Shown here piece by piece: positions 1-12,238 of a stretch of 64,000 nucleotides of DNA; the first letter of the stretch is position 1, and each line of letters opens with the position of its first letter. Source of the DNA: Parapristionchus giblindavisi (lineage: Eukaryota; Nematoda; Chromadorea; Rhabditida; Diplogasteridae); the NCBI GenBank assembly GCA_943737045.1, contig CALSFV010000202.1, positions 310,001 through 374,000 on the forward strand. The letters are read 5' to 3'. Under the pieces are notes generated by a model. The model saw only the letters and a list, made by a program, of their open reading frames with translations. It did not search any database and had not been told where the DNA came from. The position numbers were made by a program, and so were the translations under genes.

Positions 1-98
1 GATATACTTGGCTTATTCATTCAATAAATATTATTATCATTACATATTATCATTATTTACAGTGTCGATATGTGTGAACGAAAGAATAGGGATGAAAC

Positions 99-282
99 CA
101 TACATTTTCGGTGCCCTCACCGAATTATTTTTATATAGTTGGTCGATTTAGAAAAAATAGTTATTTTTTGCTTAAATTGTAATCTTTCACATAAAAAATG
201 AGCATTATATAGTGGGTTGACCCTGAAAATGTGTCATATATAGTGGGTCAATCCTCACACTGTGAGGGTATGAAAATGTATG
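99..282. mobile_element. hAT-like MITE in repeat copy 1
   Basis: The element has 11-bp perfect terminal inverted repeats (CATACATTTTC at the left and its complement at the right) and is flanked by 8-bp direct repeats GATGAAAC at 91-98 and 283-290. It contains internal TATATAGTGGGTC motifs and no transposase. An 8-bp target duplication points to the hAT superfamily. It overlaps the last exon and stop codon of gene A. Confidence 0.8.
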
Positions 283-375
283 GATGAAACTGTTAATCAC
301 CTCGGATAGTGGGGTCACTCCGAGTATATCGTCAATCTTCATTCGTGCTTCTGATTCTGCACCACCTTAGAATAA

Positions 376-458
<83 letters not shown>

Positions 459-2883
459 AATCCTTATTACCTGGAACATGTTGAGGAGGATGAGAAGTAG
501 TGGAAGATGGCGTATGTGGCTCCATTGGATGACCCTAAATATGAATTAAAGTCTACCAACATCTCATCAATATCTCCATTAAAAAGAAAATTATATTTAT
601 TTTTATAAAGGGAAGGTTCGCGCTTGATATAGTATCCATGAAACCGCATACCGTTAAGGATAATGCATGAGCAAGGGATTGGCATGAAGCTGGTTTGCGG
701 TGTTTCGTGGATATGTACCTATACAGTTGCTTTCTTGTCGCAGACTTTTCATTTAAGAATGAAACAACACTCACAGTCAACAGTAATTTAATGTTTTTAA
801 AAAGCTAAACAAATATACAAATATTGCAATTATTGATTGGAATTTATCTTTTATAAATATAAAAGATGAAAGTGGAAAGAGTGAGAGAACTGTTGATACT
901 TCACTTACATTACTTCCCATAGATATCGTTGGTAAAGAAGAAGAAGTTACAGTACTACTTATTATAGTGGATGGAACTTACAATCAACGGTTCAGTCGTA
1001 GTTGTTTTCCTAAGCAAAGTCCTAGTCAAAGTGGACGGGTCTACAGTAGTACTCTGTTGAGTGGACGGAGTCGCAGTAGTGAAGATAGACGGAGGAGTCG
1101 GAGTAGGTGTAGGAGGAACAACTGGTGTTGACGTAGATGTGACGGAGCTGCTCGTAGTTGTTACTGTATCAAGGCCAGAAGATGGGTTCATTGCCTACAA
1201 TGAAAAGTATGCGATTACGGAACATTTGAGCCAAAGCTATAACAAAATGCAAAGCTATTCTATTATAGAGTGATAGTAAAGGTGCGTGGAATGATAGTGA
1301 TGATATATACAAGTGTATGATTGGTAGGTACCGTAAAAGGTAAGACTACAATGAGGAGATAAATCGTGGATGGTACATGTATCGTTGTCGGTTACAGTAT
1401 ACATATATGATTCAGACCCTTTTTTCTGATACAGTATCGGCAAAAATTGAAAATGATATAACTTTGGTCGTTTTCAAGCTACTGCATGTTTACCAGTTGT
1501 AACAAGTACTAGTACGTACACGTAGTCATATGCTTGATGAGTTGTGGAATACAAACATAGGTCGAAAAGTATGTTACAAAGTATCAAGCTTCACCGGATT
1601 TTGAGCCAACATATCACAAAAATCGAAAAACCTGACCGGATTTAGGCAAGCGCTAACCTAGCTATTCGACCTGTGAATACAAATATCCAAAATGTACAAA
1701 TTCAAAAGTTACAATTAGAGATAGTGGTCTAATATATATATATATATATTATCTAATATCAAACATTGTCCATTTTTACGCTCAGGAGATGTAATTTGCT
1801 AGATGAGCTTTTCACAAACTTTAGAGAATATCGTTCACTATGAGATATGAACATACTTGCAATGCATAATCAATACAGGGTCCATAGAGACAATATCCTG
1901 CCAATATGGAAAGACTGGCTACTGCTGAATCATATATATGTACCGTAACCGACATTACTACGGCTACGATAACCGAGTGGTACCTGTGCGATAGTGGGTG
2001 CAGTGAGTAGTGAGTAGAGTGCTTGTTGATAGTCAGGCAAAGTGGGAGGAACGTACACCATATTATAACCAGGAGGAAGAGGAGCGCATATTGATGACTG
2101 CAATAATCATTCATTACCATAAGTCATACTCTAACTTAAAGCTCCACCGTAACCAGCTCAGAATTGGGATCGTACCGCAACTGAGTCATTTACAGTAACC
2201 CGCCAAGACAATTACCGTAAGCAACAATTACATACCGTAACCAGACCAGTGTTGGGATCAATTCGGGCAGGGGAGTATCCAAGTATGACATAGTATCCAC
2301 CAAGATTGGCCGATGGAGGAGTGGACAGGAATGGCGATGGATTAGAGAGTAGGGAAGCCATTGTTGCATGTTGATGATGTTGATGATTACCCGATGATAC
2401 TAAAAAGCTCTTATCAATTACTACTGCTAAGCTTAAAAGCAGCCATATTGCATCAATATGGGTGGCTATTTTTCCTCTGGCTTCCAGACCTTTCAACACA
2501 GTATAAGTCCTCCATAAAACCAGAAGAAAAATGACGCTTCGTTCAATTAATATTGAAAATATTGATAACAAATGTTGCTTATTCCACTGCTTATCATATA
2601 CAATCGATAGTCAAATTCGACCATAAAGTATTGTGTAAAGTATAATTTTATTATTAAATAATCGTAAGAGGGCATGCTGGGCACATGGCTATTCGGAAGT
2701 TATTTTTTTGCAGATTCGACTAGAATTTTTATAATTTTTTCGAGGCAATGCTATGCGCAAGGCCTCGATGGGAATGCAAGGATCTGCGCAAAGAATTGTT
2801 TTGACGGGCTCACCTGTGGTCGTCGTCGATGATGCGGATGTCGGAATAGACGGTGTCGAAGAAATTGATGACGATGTTGACAT
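205..2883 (-). CDS. Gene A copy 1: P/S/T-rich protein of unknown function, 9 exons
   Basis: Nine minus-strand exons join in one frame: 2883-2814, 2399-2236, 2180-2148, 2097-1944, 1897-1857, 1194-982, 744-652, 534-471 and 365-205 (993 nt, 330 aa). Every junction has GT and AG and the phases agree. I chose ATG 2883; an in-frame ATG lies 21 nt upstream at 2904. The N-terminus is Ser/Thr-rich, followed by His/Gln, a Gly/Tyr/Pro segment (GGYYVILGYSPARIDP), a Pro/Tyr block in exon 4 and a Thr/Pro mucin-like exon 6. The 33-nt exon 3 duplicates the end of exon 2 (IDPNTGLVT versus YDPNSELVT). The last 26 codons including the stop lie inside a MITE (99-282). Intron 5 is long and could hide a small extra exon. 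I see no known domain. Gene B lies divergently upstream. The splice model is well supported; the function is unknown. Confidence 0.75.
379..457. repeat. (AAT)n-(ATT)n palindromic microsatellite in intron 8 of gene A
   Basis: An AAT run is followed directly by an ATT run, so the intron 366-470 can fold into a hairpin. The equivalents at about 7344-7387 and 14553-14632 differ in length between copies. Confidence 0.95.
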
Positions 2884-3249
2884 TATCAGTATGATGAATA
2901 TCAATGTCTATGGAGATTGAAGTGAATAGAATAGTCTGTAAATAGAAATCAATCCATATATTATAACTACACACATACACTTATCCATTATTAGGGATGA
3001 CACAAAAAGTAAAGATGATTACTGTAAGAGAAGATAACGAAAGAGGAAGATAAGAGACAATACGATGATAGAGAGAAGAGATAGTGAGAGAAACAGAAAG
3101 AGTTGGGTCATTCCCTAAGATATCCAAAATGATCAAAATGTTGTATAAGACCAATGGCGATTTTTCCGCTCAAGCAAGGATGGGATTCATTCACTGGAAA
3201 TTAATCTTTCCTTAACTACTACAACAACTAATCAATAATCTTCCATCAA
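2884..3249. promoter_or_regulatory. Shared divergent promoter interval of genes A and B (copy 1)
   Basis: This is a 366-bp gap between the start codons of A (minus) and B (plus). It is AT-rich with a purine-rich run (3000-3110) and no long ORF. The equivalent gaps are 9804-10169 in copy 2 and 17042-17407 in copy 3. Its role as a bidirectional promoter is inferred from gene orientation; I see no clear TATA box. Confidence 0.4.
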
Positions 3250-4581
3250 ATGGCCATAATTATCTCTTCTGACGAGTTTCAACTGGAAGAACACGAGGAC
3301 TATCTACCACCACAGGTATTACATCATCACATCACGTTTTTTTGTTACATAATCGTAATTATCTTCACTTGAGCATAGAAGTTACAGTCAAAATTATAAC
3401 CCTGCAACGATGTGTTCAAAAATTGCGTAAAGAAAAGAAAATAAGAGAAAACTCCACGTATTACATCGTCCATTTTGAAGAAGATATAAGTGATAATTTG
3501 AGCCTTCTCATGACATATACAATAATCCATCACGTTCATTTGATACAACTACGGGTACAACTATTTCATTCACATCACCAACCACTCTCAAAATATGGCC
3601 TATTGGTACTCATCGAGTCGGTATTGTACCAGTCAATGGAGGCGATCCACAATATGGATTCCCTAAGAATGATGAGTCAGTCATATTATATTATACATTC
3701 AGTATTTTGTCTATTTGGATGAAATATAGTCAATAACGCATCCCTCTTACAGTATGACAAACGTGATCGTACTTGGAGGCTCTGCATATTGTTTCTCATC
3801 AGGAAGTCTATGGTCATTATGTCTATCCCGATATGAATGGCGTCATGTACCTCTAGTAGAGGAACCCCATCACATGGAGTATACCACACGATTCGATCGA
3901 TTATCGATTGTAGATAGACGAACGATCCAACTCGATCGATACTTCCATATCAATCAATTGTGGACTAGTATGAGGAGGAGAGTCTATCTACTTTCCCCAA
4001 TTGAGACACGAGTCTACGATAGAGTAACTATGAGTAAGCAATCTTTAATGAAGAATAAATCTCTAATACTAAGAGAGAAAGTGGGATGGATCGAATAAGG
4101 TGGAAAGGATTGTATATAGGATACAGATTGTACAGAAATGTAGGAGTGAGATGATGGAATGAATGACTATTGCAGATCTAATTAGACAAGTACAGAATGA
4201 TCAGAGAAATGTTATGATTCAACTGGACGAGTCTTCATCTACATCAATCACATTCACTCAATACAATCATTCCACTAACACTTTATCTACTTCAACTATT
4301 CATTTAGCTCCAAATGAACATTCCGATGACAGTGCAGAGTTGTGAGTAGTCTCATGTTTTGACCCAATTAAATTACCGTACACCTTTTCAGACCCGATGG
4401 GATTACAGTATGTCGTAAGTGTGCTATATGTCTGAAGGAGAGACCATTGCGATGTACCGTTCACGTGCCCTGTGGGCATATATCGTGCTTCAAATGTGCA
4501 TGTACACTGGTACAGCTATCTAGGACTTGTCATATTTGTCGTGCACCTATTCAATCGATGGTACGAATTTATGAACAGTAA
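3250..4581 (+). CDS. Gene B copy 1: C-terminal RING-finger protein, 5 exons
   Basis: Exons are 3250-3315, 3503-3675, 3753-4033, 4176-4341 and 4392-4581 (876 nt, 291 aa). All junctions are GT-AG and in phase. The last exon encodes a RING-type zinc finger: CAIC, 13 residues, C-G-H, ISCFKC, then CHICRAPI, and a terminal Ile-Tyr-Glu-Gln. C-terminal RINGs ending in an IY-type tail occur in Neuralized- and MGRN-like E3 ligases, so a ubiquitin ligase role is likely (inference). Exon 3 contains a kelch-like stretch (VIVLGG followed by LWSLCL and EWRHV); this is suggestive only. The N-terminus is acidic, with a Ser/Thr/Pro-rich exon 2. Gene B starts 366 bp from the divergent gene A and may share its promoter. 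Confidence 0.78.
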
Positions 4582-5841
4582 CTACTTATTTATCTATACC
4601 GTAATCGACTAGATTCATATCTTTCAAACCCAAATCAAATGTAACGACCACTATTTGATCTTCACCATTAAGAATGATCATATTAGCAATATTGTTTCTC
4701 ACTGCCATTGATATTCTAATCCAATCGTTTACTTATTTGTATCGTTTCACATTAAAGTGGCTTTATGACCAAATATCAATCCTTTTTACACTAATCAACG
4801 TACTGGATATGGAAAACAAGAGTCAATAACAGTGATAATAAGATTAGTAAATACATCGGGGTTCATTAACCCGAAAGGAGTTTAGATCATACATAATGGA
4901 TTAAAAATCTTTTTGATATAGATAACATGTCTATCCCGTCTAACTGATTGATCACACCACTGAACACTGACCAGTATCAGCAAATAGAAATATATAGGAA
5001 ATAAAGGTACATGGTGCTCTACAAGATAAGTATATAGTGTGGAACTTGAAACCGACTGGTAGCAAGCAGAAACAAAAACGACATTTCGGGTAGAACAACT
5101 TTAATTGAAGAATCATTAGGAATGAATCTATAACAGAATTGGAATGTTGAATGGAATGGATGGGTAAGTCGATCAACGGAAGGGAACAATATGGTTTCGA
5201 TATGAAACAGTAAACAGATAACCAGAAAAGAAACAAAACAAAGATAAAAACACTACTCAGTTATACTATAGAATAGAATCTCAAGAATCAAAACTATTAT
5301 ATAGTTATTATTGAAGGAAAAGAAAAGATAGAAAAGACGAGGACGAAAAAGAGATATAAAAAGAGGTGTCATGAAGGAAAAAGTGCAGAAAAAAATTTAG
5401 TTGAACAGGTAATACAATTAGTGCATTGATGAGAAAAAGATTATTGAGAAAAAGATTAAACTATTATATAGTTATTATTGAAGGAAAAGAAAAGATAGAA
5501 AAGACGAGGACGAAAAAGAGATATAAAAAGAGGTGTCATGAAGGAAAAAGTGTAGAAAAAAATTTAGTTGAACAGGTAATACAATTAGTGCATTGATGAG
5601 AAAAAGATTATTGTTGGACGATTAACTATAATATATTAGGAAAGGAGAATACTAAACATGATATAACAGATGACGACCGGAAAAATAGTAAACTCATCTC
5701 ATGAGAAAAAAAGAGGGCAAGAATAATTGGATAAGAGGGGAATATATCGTTGGATACGGTAGATAAACAACATTGAAATACATATCGAATTCAAAGATCA
5801 AAGATGAATAGTTTAAGATCGAGGAGATATTAATGGATGAT
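4582..5841. other. Noncoding interval between genes B and C, copy 1
   Basis: I see no supported gene here. A 94-codon minus-strand ORF (4952-5236) is open in copies 1 and 2 but altered by small deletions in copy 3 (around 19143-19400), so I do not call it. The remainder is A-rich and purine-rich. The corresponding interval in copy 2 is 11491-13046. Confidence 0.5.
5294..5627. repeat. 167-bp local tandem duplication, copy 1 only
   Basis: A stretch beginning CTATTATATAGTTATTATTG at 5294 repeats at 5461 with one or two changes. Copy 2 has a single version, so the duplication arose after the array formed, or was lost from copy 2. It lies in the noncoding gap between genes B and C. Confidence 0.9.
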
Positions 5842-6858
5842 CTAAATTGTGGTTGAATGCTTCATCTTGCCACTACGTGATTTTGGAGTCGATAGAGGTT
5901 GACTGGATACGGTACTACCACCATCACCACCATCTACCGTACTCATCACTTTCTTTATCGTATCACACACGATACGGTGATTCTTCGAGAGATTCTCCGG
6001 GTCCGATCTTCCAGGAATGCACATTTTCCCCACAACCAATCTGTAATTTGCATCCATCAATCATTATGTCAATCAATAATCATCATCGGAATCAATTATC
6101 GATTAATGTGCTCGATCGATATGTTTCCTTCATAGGAAGTGTTAAAAATGTTTGTCTCTGTTCAAAAGTGAATTGTTTTCTTTTCAAGATTTTATGAATA
6201 TCCAATGAAGGGAATGGATATAGAATGAAAGTAAAAGGTTAGAATGATAATATTGAAGAGATAAATAATATTCGCTCACTTCATAATCTTATCTTTAGCT
6301 TCTTCTTCATTCATCTCATCATCTACTTTATCTATTCTTCTATCATTCTCTCCTCTCTTCCTCTGTCGTTCACTTCTATCATCTTCTCCCTTCTTTGCTC
6401 TCTTAGAGGTTCTAGTGGAGTGACGACGAGGACGACTTAAACAAAATGGTAAAGTTAAATGAAATGGGGAGTTATGTAATAGTTAGGTCAAGGAAATAAC
6501 ATATCCAAGATTCTCACATACACTAAACCACTTTTATCCTATCTATATATGTAAAATAGATTAACTGTAAAAGTTAACGTTCTTTATTAAAAAAAAACTT
6601 ACTATTCCGCATCTTTCGTGTCCTCGTCCAAATCCGATTCCGGCTCTGCTTGCGTGCTCTACAAACACTGAATATTTCGAAGGGTCATACTGTAATCATG
6701 ATAAATCATGATTACTGTAACTACCGTACCTTTCGAGTGTGCACAGTCCTCTTATTCGCTCTTCCAGTGAATAATTGTCCACGGAAACCTAGAGTTGATA
6801 TGGTGGCGGACGCTAGACTGTCCACTGAATCCTGGAGTGAAATCTGAAATGCAATCAT
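5842..6858 (-). CDS. Gene C copy 1: charged, probably nuclear protein of unknown function, 4 exons
   Basis: Exons are 6858-6730, 6658-6603, 6435-6280 and 6040-5842 (540 nt, 179 aa), all GT-AG and in phase. ATG 6858 is preceded directly by an in-frame stop and is the best start. An acidic stretch (ESDLDEDTKDAE) is followed by a very basic Arg/Lys-rich block (RPRRHSTRTSKRAKK), then alternating Lys/Glu/Arg, then a more ordered C-terminal exon (LVVGKMCIPGRSDPENL). The composition suggests a nuclear or nucleic-acid-binding protein, but I recognise no domain. Its upstream region reaches into the next repeat unit, ending only about 320 bp from the 3' end of gene A copy 2. Confidence 0.65.
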
Positions 6859-7068
6859 CTAATCAATAAGTAAATCAGTCCAAAATTTCATCGATGAATT
6901 AAGTCTACTGCGTAAAATGCACAAATAAATCAATAATATCTCAAAATACGTGCCATCACAGATAGTCATTGATATACTTGGCTTATTCATTCAATAAATA
7001 TTATTATCATTACATATTATCATTATTTACAGTGTCGATATGTGTGAACGAAAGAATAGGGATGAAAC

Positions 7069-7252
7069 CATACATTTTCGGTGCCCTCACCGAATTATTT
7101 TTATATAGTGGGTCGATTTAGAAAAAATAGTTATTTTTTGCTTAAATTGTAATCTTTCACATAAAAAATGAGCATTATATAGTGGGTTGACCCTGAAAAT
7201 GTGTCATATATAGTGGGTCAATCCTCACATTGTGAGGGTATGAAAATGTATG
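7069..7252. mobile_element. hAT-like MITE in repeat copy 2
   Basis: This is the same insertion as in copy 1, at the same site with the same 8-bp flanks (7061-7068 and 7253-7260), so it predates the tandem duplication. Confidence 0.8.
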
Positions 7253-9803
7253 GATGAAACTGTTAATCACCTCGGATAGTGGGGTCACTCCGAGTATATC
7301 GTCAATCTTCATTCGTGCTTCTGATTCTGCACCACCTTAGAATAAAATAATAATAATAATTATTATTATTATTATTATTATTATTATAATCCTTATTACC
7401 TGGAACATGTTGAGGAGGATGAGAAGTAGTGGAAGATGGCGTATGTGGCTCCATTGGATGACCCTAAATATGAATTAAAGTCTACCAACATCTCATCAAT
7501 ATCTCCATTAAAAAGAAAATTATATTTATTTTTATAAAGGGAAGGTTCGCGCTTGATATAGTATCCATGAAACCGCATACCGTTAAGGATAATGCATGAG
7601 CAAGGGATTGGCATGAAGCTGGTTTGCGGTGTTTCGTGGATATGTACCTATACAGTTGCTTTCTTGTCGCAGACTTTTCATTTAAGAATGAAACAACACT
7701 CACAGTCAACAGTAATTTAATGTTTTTTAAAGCTAAACAAATATACAAATATTGCAATTATTGATTGGAATTTATCTTTTATAAATATAAAAGATGAAAG
7801 TGGAAAGAGTGAGAGAACTGTTGATACTTCACTTACATTACTTCCCATAGATATCGTTGGTAAAGAAGAAGAAGTTACAGTACTACTTATTATAGTGGAT
7901 GGAACTTACAATCAACGGTTCAGTCGTAGTTGTTCTCCTAAGCAAAGTCCTAGTCAAAGTGGACGGGTCTACAGTAGTACTCTGTTGAGTGGACGGAGTC
8001 GCAGTAGTGAAGATAGACGGAGGAGTCGGAGTAGGTGTAGGAGGAACAACTGGTGTTGACGTAGATGTGACGGAGCTGCTCGTAGTTGTTACTGTATCAA
8101 GGCCAGAAGATGGGTTCATTGCCTACAATGAAAAGAATGCGATTACGGAACATTTCAGCCAAAGCTATAACAAAATGCAAAGCTATTCTATTATACAGTG
8201 ATAGTAAAGGTGTGAGGAATGCTAGTGATGATATATACAAGTGTATGATTGGTAGGTACCGTAAAAGGTAAGACTACAATGAGGAGATAAATCGTGGATG
8301 GTACATGTATCGTTGTCGGTTACAGTATACATATATGATTCAGACCCTTTTTTTCTGATACAGTATCGGCAAAAATTGAAAATGATATAACTTTGGTCGT
8401 TTTCAAGCTACTGCATGTTTACCAGTTGTAACAAGTACTAGTACGTACACGTAGTCATATGCTTGATGAGTTGTGGAATACAAACATAGGTCGAAAAGTA
8501 TGTTACAAAGTACCAAGCTTCACCGGATTTTGAGCCAACATATCACAAAAATTGAAAAACTTGACCGGATTTAGGCAAGCGCTAACCTAGCTATTCGACC
8601 TGTGAATACAAATATCCAAAATGTACAAATTCAAAAGTTACAATTAGAGATAGTGGTCTAATATATATATTATCTAATATCAAACATTGTCCATTTTTAC
8701 GCTCAGGAGATGTAATTTACTAGATGAGCTTTTCACAAACTTTAGAGAATATCGTTCACTATGAGATATGAACATACTTGCAATGCATAATCAATACAGG
8801 GTCCATAGAGACAATATCCTGCCAATATGGAAAGACTGGCTACTGCTGAATCATATATATGTACCGTAACCGACATTACTACGACTACGATAACCGAGTG
8901 ATACCTGTGCGATAGTGGGTGCAGTGAGTAGTGAGTAGAGTGCTTGTTGATAGTCAGGCAAAGTGGGAGGAACGTACACCATATTATAACCAGGAGGAAG
9001 AGGAGCGCATATTGATGACTGCAATAATCATTCATTACCATAAGTCATACTCTAACTTAAAACTCCACCGTAACCAGCTCAGAATTGGGATCGTACCGCA
9101 ACTGAGTCATTTACAGTAACCCGCAAAGACAATTACCGTAAGCAACAATTACATACCGTAACCAGACCAGTGTTGGGATCAATTCGGGCAGGGGAGTATC
9201 CAAGTATGACATAGTATCCACCAAGATTGGCCGATGGAGGAGTGGACAGGAATGGCGATGGATTAGAGAGTAGGGAAGCCATTGTTGCATGATGATGATG
9301 TTGATGATTACCCGATGATACTAAAAAGCTCTTATCAATTACTACTGCTAAGCTTAAAAGCAGCCATATTGCATCAATATGGGTGGCTATTTTTCCTCTG
9401 GCTTCCAGAGCTTTCAACACAGTATAAGTCCTCCATAAAACCAGAAGAAAAAATGACACTTCGTTCAATTAGTATTGAAAATCTTGATAACAAATGTTGC
9501 TTATTCCTCTGCTTATCATATGCAATCGATAATCACATTAGACCATACAGTATTGTGTAAAGTATAATTTTATTATTAAATAATCGTAAGAGGGCATGCT
9601 GGGCACATGGCTATTCGGAAGTTTTTTTTGCAGATTCGACAAGAACTTTTATAATTTTTCCGAGGCAATGCTATGCGCAAGGCCCTGATGGGAATGCAAG
9701 GATCTGCGGAAAGAATTGTTTTGACGGGCTCACCTGTGGTCGTCGTCGATGATGCGGATGTCGGAATAGACGGTGTCGAAGGAATTGATGACGGTGTTGA
9801 CAT
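7175..9803 (-). CDS. Gene A copy 2: P/S/T-rich protein of unknown function
   Basis: This has the same nine-exon structure as copy 1: 9803-9734, 9320-9157, 9101-9069, 9018-8865, 8818-8778, 8122-7910, 7673-7581, 7463-7400 and 7335-7175. All exon lengths equal those of copy 1 (70, 164, 33, 154, 41, 213, 93, 64, 161 nt), so the frame is open through 330 codons although introns differ in length. Amino-acid changes relative to copy 1 are conservative and scattered: Ser to Pro in the N-terminal Ser run, Gln to His in the His/Gln tract, Pro to Ser in exon 4, and Lys to Arg in exon 6. Conservation of every exon length while microsatellites in introns 5 and 8 shrank supports real coding sequence. Confidence 0.74.
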
Positions 9804-10169
9804 TATCAGTATGATGAATATCAATGTCTATGGAGATTGAAGTGAATAGAATAGTCTGTAAATAGAAATCAATCCATATATTATTACTACACACATACAC
9901 TTATCCATTATTAGGGATGACACAAAAAGTAAAGAAGATTACTGTAAGAGAAGATAACGAAAGAGGAAGATAAGAGACAATACGATGATAGAGATAAGAG
10001 ATAGTGAGAGAAACAGAAAGAGTTGGGTCATTCCCTAAGATATCCAAAATGATCAATATGTTGTATAAGACCAATGGCGATTTTTCCGCTCAAGCAAGGA
10101 TGGGATTCATTCACTGGCAATTAATCTTTCCTTTACTACTACAACAACTAATCAATAATCTTCCATCAA

Positions 10170-11490
10170 ATGGCCATAATTATCTCTTCTGACGAGTTTC
10201 AACTGGAAGAACACGAGGACTATCTACCACCACAGGTATTACATCATCACATCACGTTTTTCTCTTACATAATCGTAATTATCTTCACTTGAGCATAGAA
10301 GTTACAGCCAAAATTATAACCCTGCAACGATGTGTTCAAAAATTTCGTAAAGAAAATTGCATAAGAGAAAACTCCTCGTATTACATGGTCCATTTTGAAG
10401 AAGATATAAGTGATAATTTGAGCCTTCTCATGACATATACAATAATCCATCACGTTCATTTGATACAACTACGGGTACAACTATCTCATTCACATCACCA
10501 ACCACTCTCAACATATGGCCTATTGGTACTCATCGAGTCGGTATTGTACCAGTCAATGGAGGCGATCCACAATATGGATTCCCTAAGAATGATGAGTCAG
10601 TCATATTATATTATACATTCAGTATTTTGTCTATTTGGATCAAATATAGTCAATAACGCATCCCTCTTACAGTATGACAAACGTGATCGTACTTGGAGGC
10701 TCTGCATATTGTTTCTCATCAGGAAGTCTGTGGTCATTATGTCTATCCCGATATGAATGGCGTCATGTACCTCTAGTAGAGGAACCCCATCACATGGAGT
10801 ATACCACACGATTCGATCGATTATCGATTGTAGATAGACGAACGATCCAACTCGATCGATACTTTCATATCAATCAATTGTGGACTAGTATGAGGAGGAG
10901 AGTCTATCTACTTTCCCCAATTGAGACACGAGTCTACGATAGAGTAACTATGAGTAAGCAATCTTTAATGAAGAATAAATCTCTAATACTAAGAGAGAAA
11001 GTGGGATGGATCGAATAAGGTGGAAAGAATTGTATATAGGATACAGAGTGCACAGAAATGTAGGAGTGAGATGATGGAATGAATGACTATTGCAGATCTA
11101 ATTAGACAAGTACAGAATGATCAGAGAAATGTTATGATTCAACTGGACCTCTTCATCTACATCAATCACATTCACTCAACACAATCATTCCACTAACACT
11201 TTATCTACTTCAACTATTCATTTAGCTCCAAATGAACATTCCGATAACATTGCAGAGTTGTGAGTAGTCTCATGTTTTGACCCAATTAAATTACAGTACA
11301 CGTTTTCAGACCCGATGGGATTACAGTATGTCGTAAGTGTGCTATATGTCTGAAGGAGAGACTCCACTGCGACGTGCCCTGTGGGCATATATCGTGCTTC
11401 AAATGTGCATGTACACTGGTACAGCTATCTAGGACTTGTCATATTTGCCGTGCACCTATTCAATCGATGGTACGAATCTATGAACAGTAA
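10170..11490 (+). pseudogene. Gene B copy 2: frameshifted RING-finger gene
   Basis: Exon equivalents are 10170-10235, 10423-10595, 10673-10953, 11096-11259 and 11310-11490. The first three match copy 1 in length. Exon 4 is 2 nt shorter: near 11147-11151 the sequence differs from copies 1 and 3 in a way that shifts the frame and brings TAA at 11194-11196, before the RING. The RING exon itself also lacks 9 nt in frame, reducing the spacing between the second and third zinc ligands from 13 to 10 residues, which is still acceptable for a RING. Thus this copy probably makes a truncated protein with no RING, unless splicing around exon 4 restores the frame. Confidence 0.72.
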
Positions 11491-11778
11491 CTACTTATTT
11501 ATCTATACCGTAATCGACTAGATTCATATCTTTCAAAACCAAATCAAATGTAACGACCACTATTTGATCTTCACCATTAAGAATGATCATACTAACAACA
11601 TTGTTTCTCTCTGCCATTGACATTCTAATCCAATCGTTTACTTATTTGCATCGTTTCACATTAAAGTGGCTTTATGACCAAATATCAATCCTTTTTACAC
11701 TAATCAACGTACTGGATATGGAGAACAAGAGTCAATAACAGTGATAATAAGATTAGTAAATACATCGGGGTTCATTAA

Positions 11779-12238
11779 AGGCAGCTGGCATCCAAAAATT
11801 TCGATTCGAAATAGTTAAAATAGTTGATCTCATGTTGATAAGCTCAACGAACTATTCAGAAATATGTATTTGAAAGTATGAAAAGACGCTCTGGTAAGAA
11901 GTTGGATTACTGTTGCCTGCTCCACACCACGGGCGAGGTTTCCGAACTACAGTATGCTAACTCCATCGAAAAGCTCAAAATAGCCCATTATTGAGTTTTA
12001 TTCTTCATAATTCCCCACTGCGGATAGAATTATCATCAAAATACTCAATTTCAAGTCGTATCCAAAGAGTTGGTGTGGCAATTAGGAAAAGGCTCCCGCT
12101 ATCTGGAGCAGACTGTAGTTTTTTAACTGCGCCGTTCTCCTTACCCTAGAATTCTTATGATATAAGATTTATATATTTCGAAACAGAATTTCAAGCTCTT
12201 TTATCTGAGATCAACTTGTTTTTCGTTTCCCGGTCCCT
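11779..12238. mobile_element. TTAA-flanked insertion in repeat copy 2 (piggyBac-type MITE candidate)
   Basis: Copies 1 and 3 run straight through TTAA at this point, while copy 2 has about 460 bp of unrelated sequence between two TTAA tetranucleotides (11775-11778 and 12239-12242). The ends begin AGG and finish CCT, giving only very short inverted ends. A TTAA duplication is typical of piggyBac elements. No coding capacity is visible. Confidence 0.7.

Larger units (their letters stand above)
1..6970. repeat. Tandem segmental repeat, copy 1 (about 7 kb)
   Basis: The first bases of the window recur at 6971 and 14178, and the three copies align end to end. Copy 1 carries gene A (205-2883, minus), gene B (3250-4581, plus) and gene C (5842-6858, minus). 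It differs from copy 2 by lacking a 460-bp TTAA-flanked insertion and by having an extra local tandem duplication of 167 bp (5294-5627). The phase of the unit is arbitrary because the window begins inside the array; copy 3 breaks at a point equal to about 5326 of this copy. Confidence 0.97.

Noticed and set aside
379..457. CRISPR-like or regulatory repeat array
   Set aside because: It is a simple trinucleotide microsatellite in an intron, and the genome is eukaryotic.
3342..3722. 126-codon plus-strand ORF
   Set aside because: It is out of frame with the spliced gene B, whose exon 2 lies inside it in another frame. It is a shadow.
4952..5236. 94-codon hydrophobic minus-strand ORF repeated in copies 1 and 2
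   Set aside because: The copy 3 equivalent has a 2-nt loss and other indels that change the frame, and there are no splice partners. It is likely noncoding spacer.
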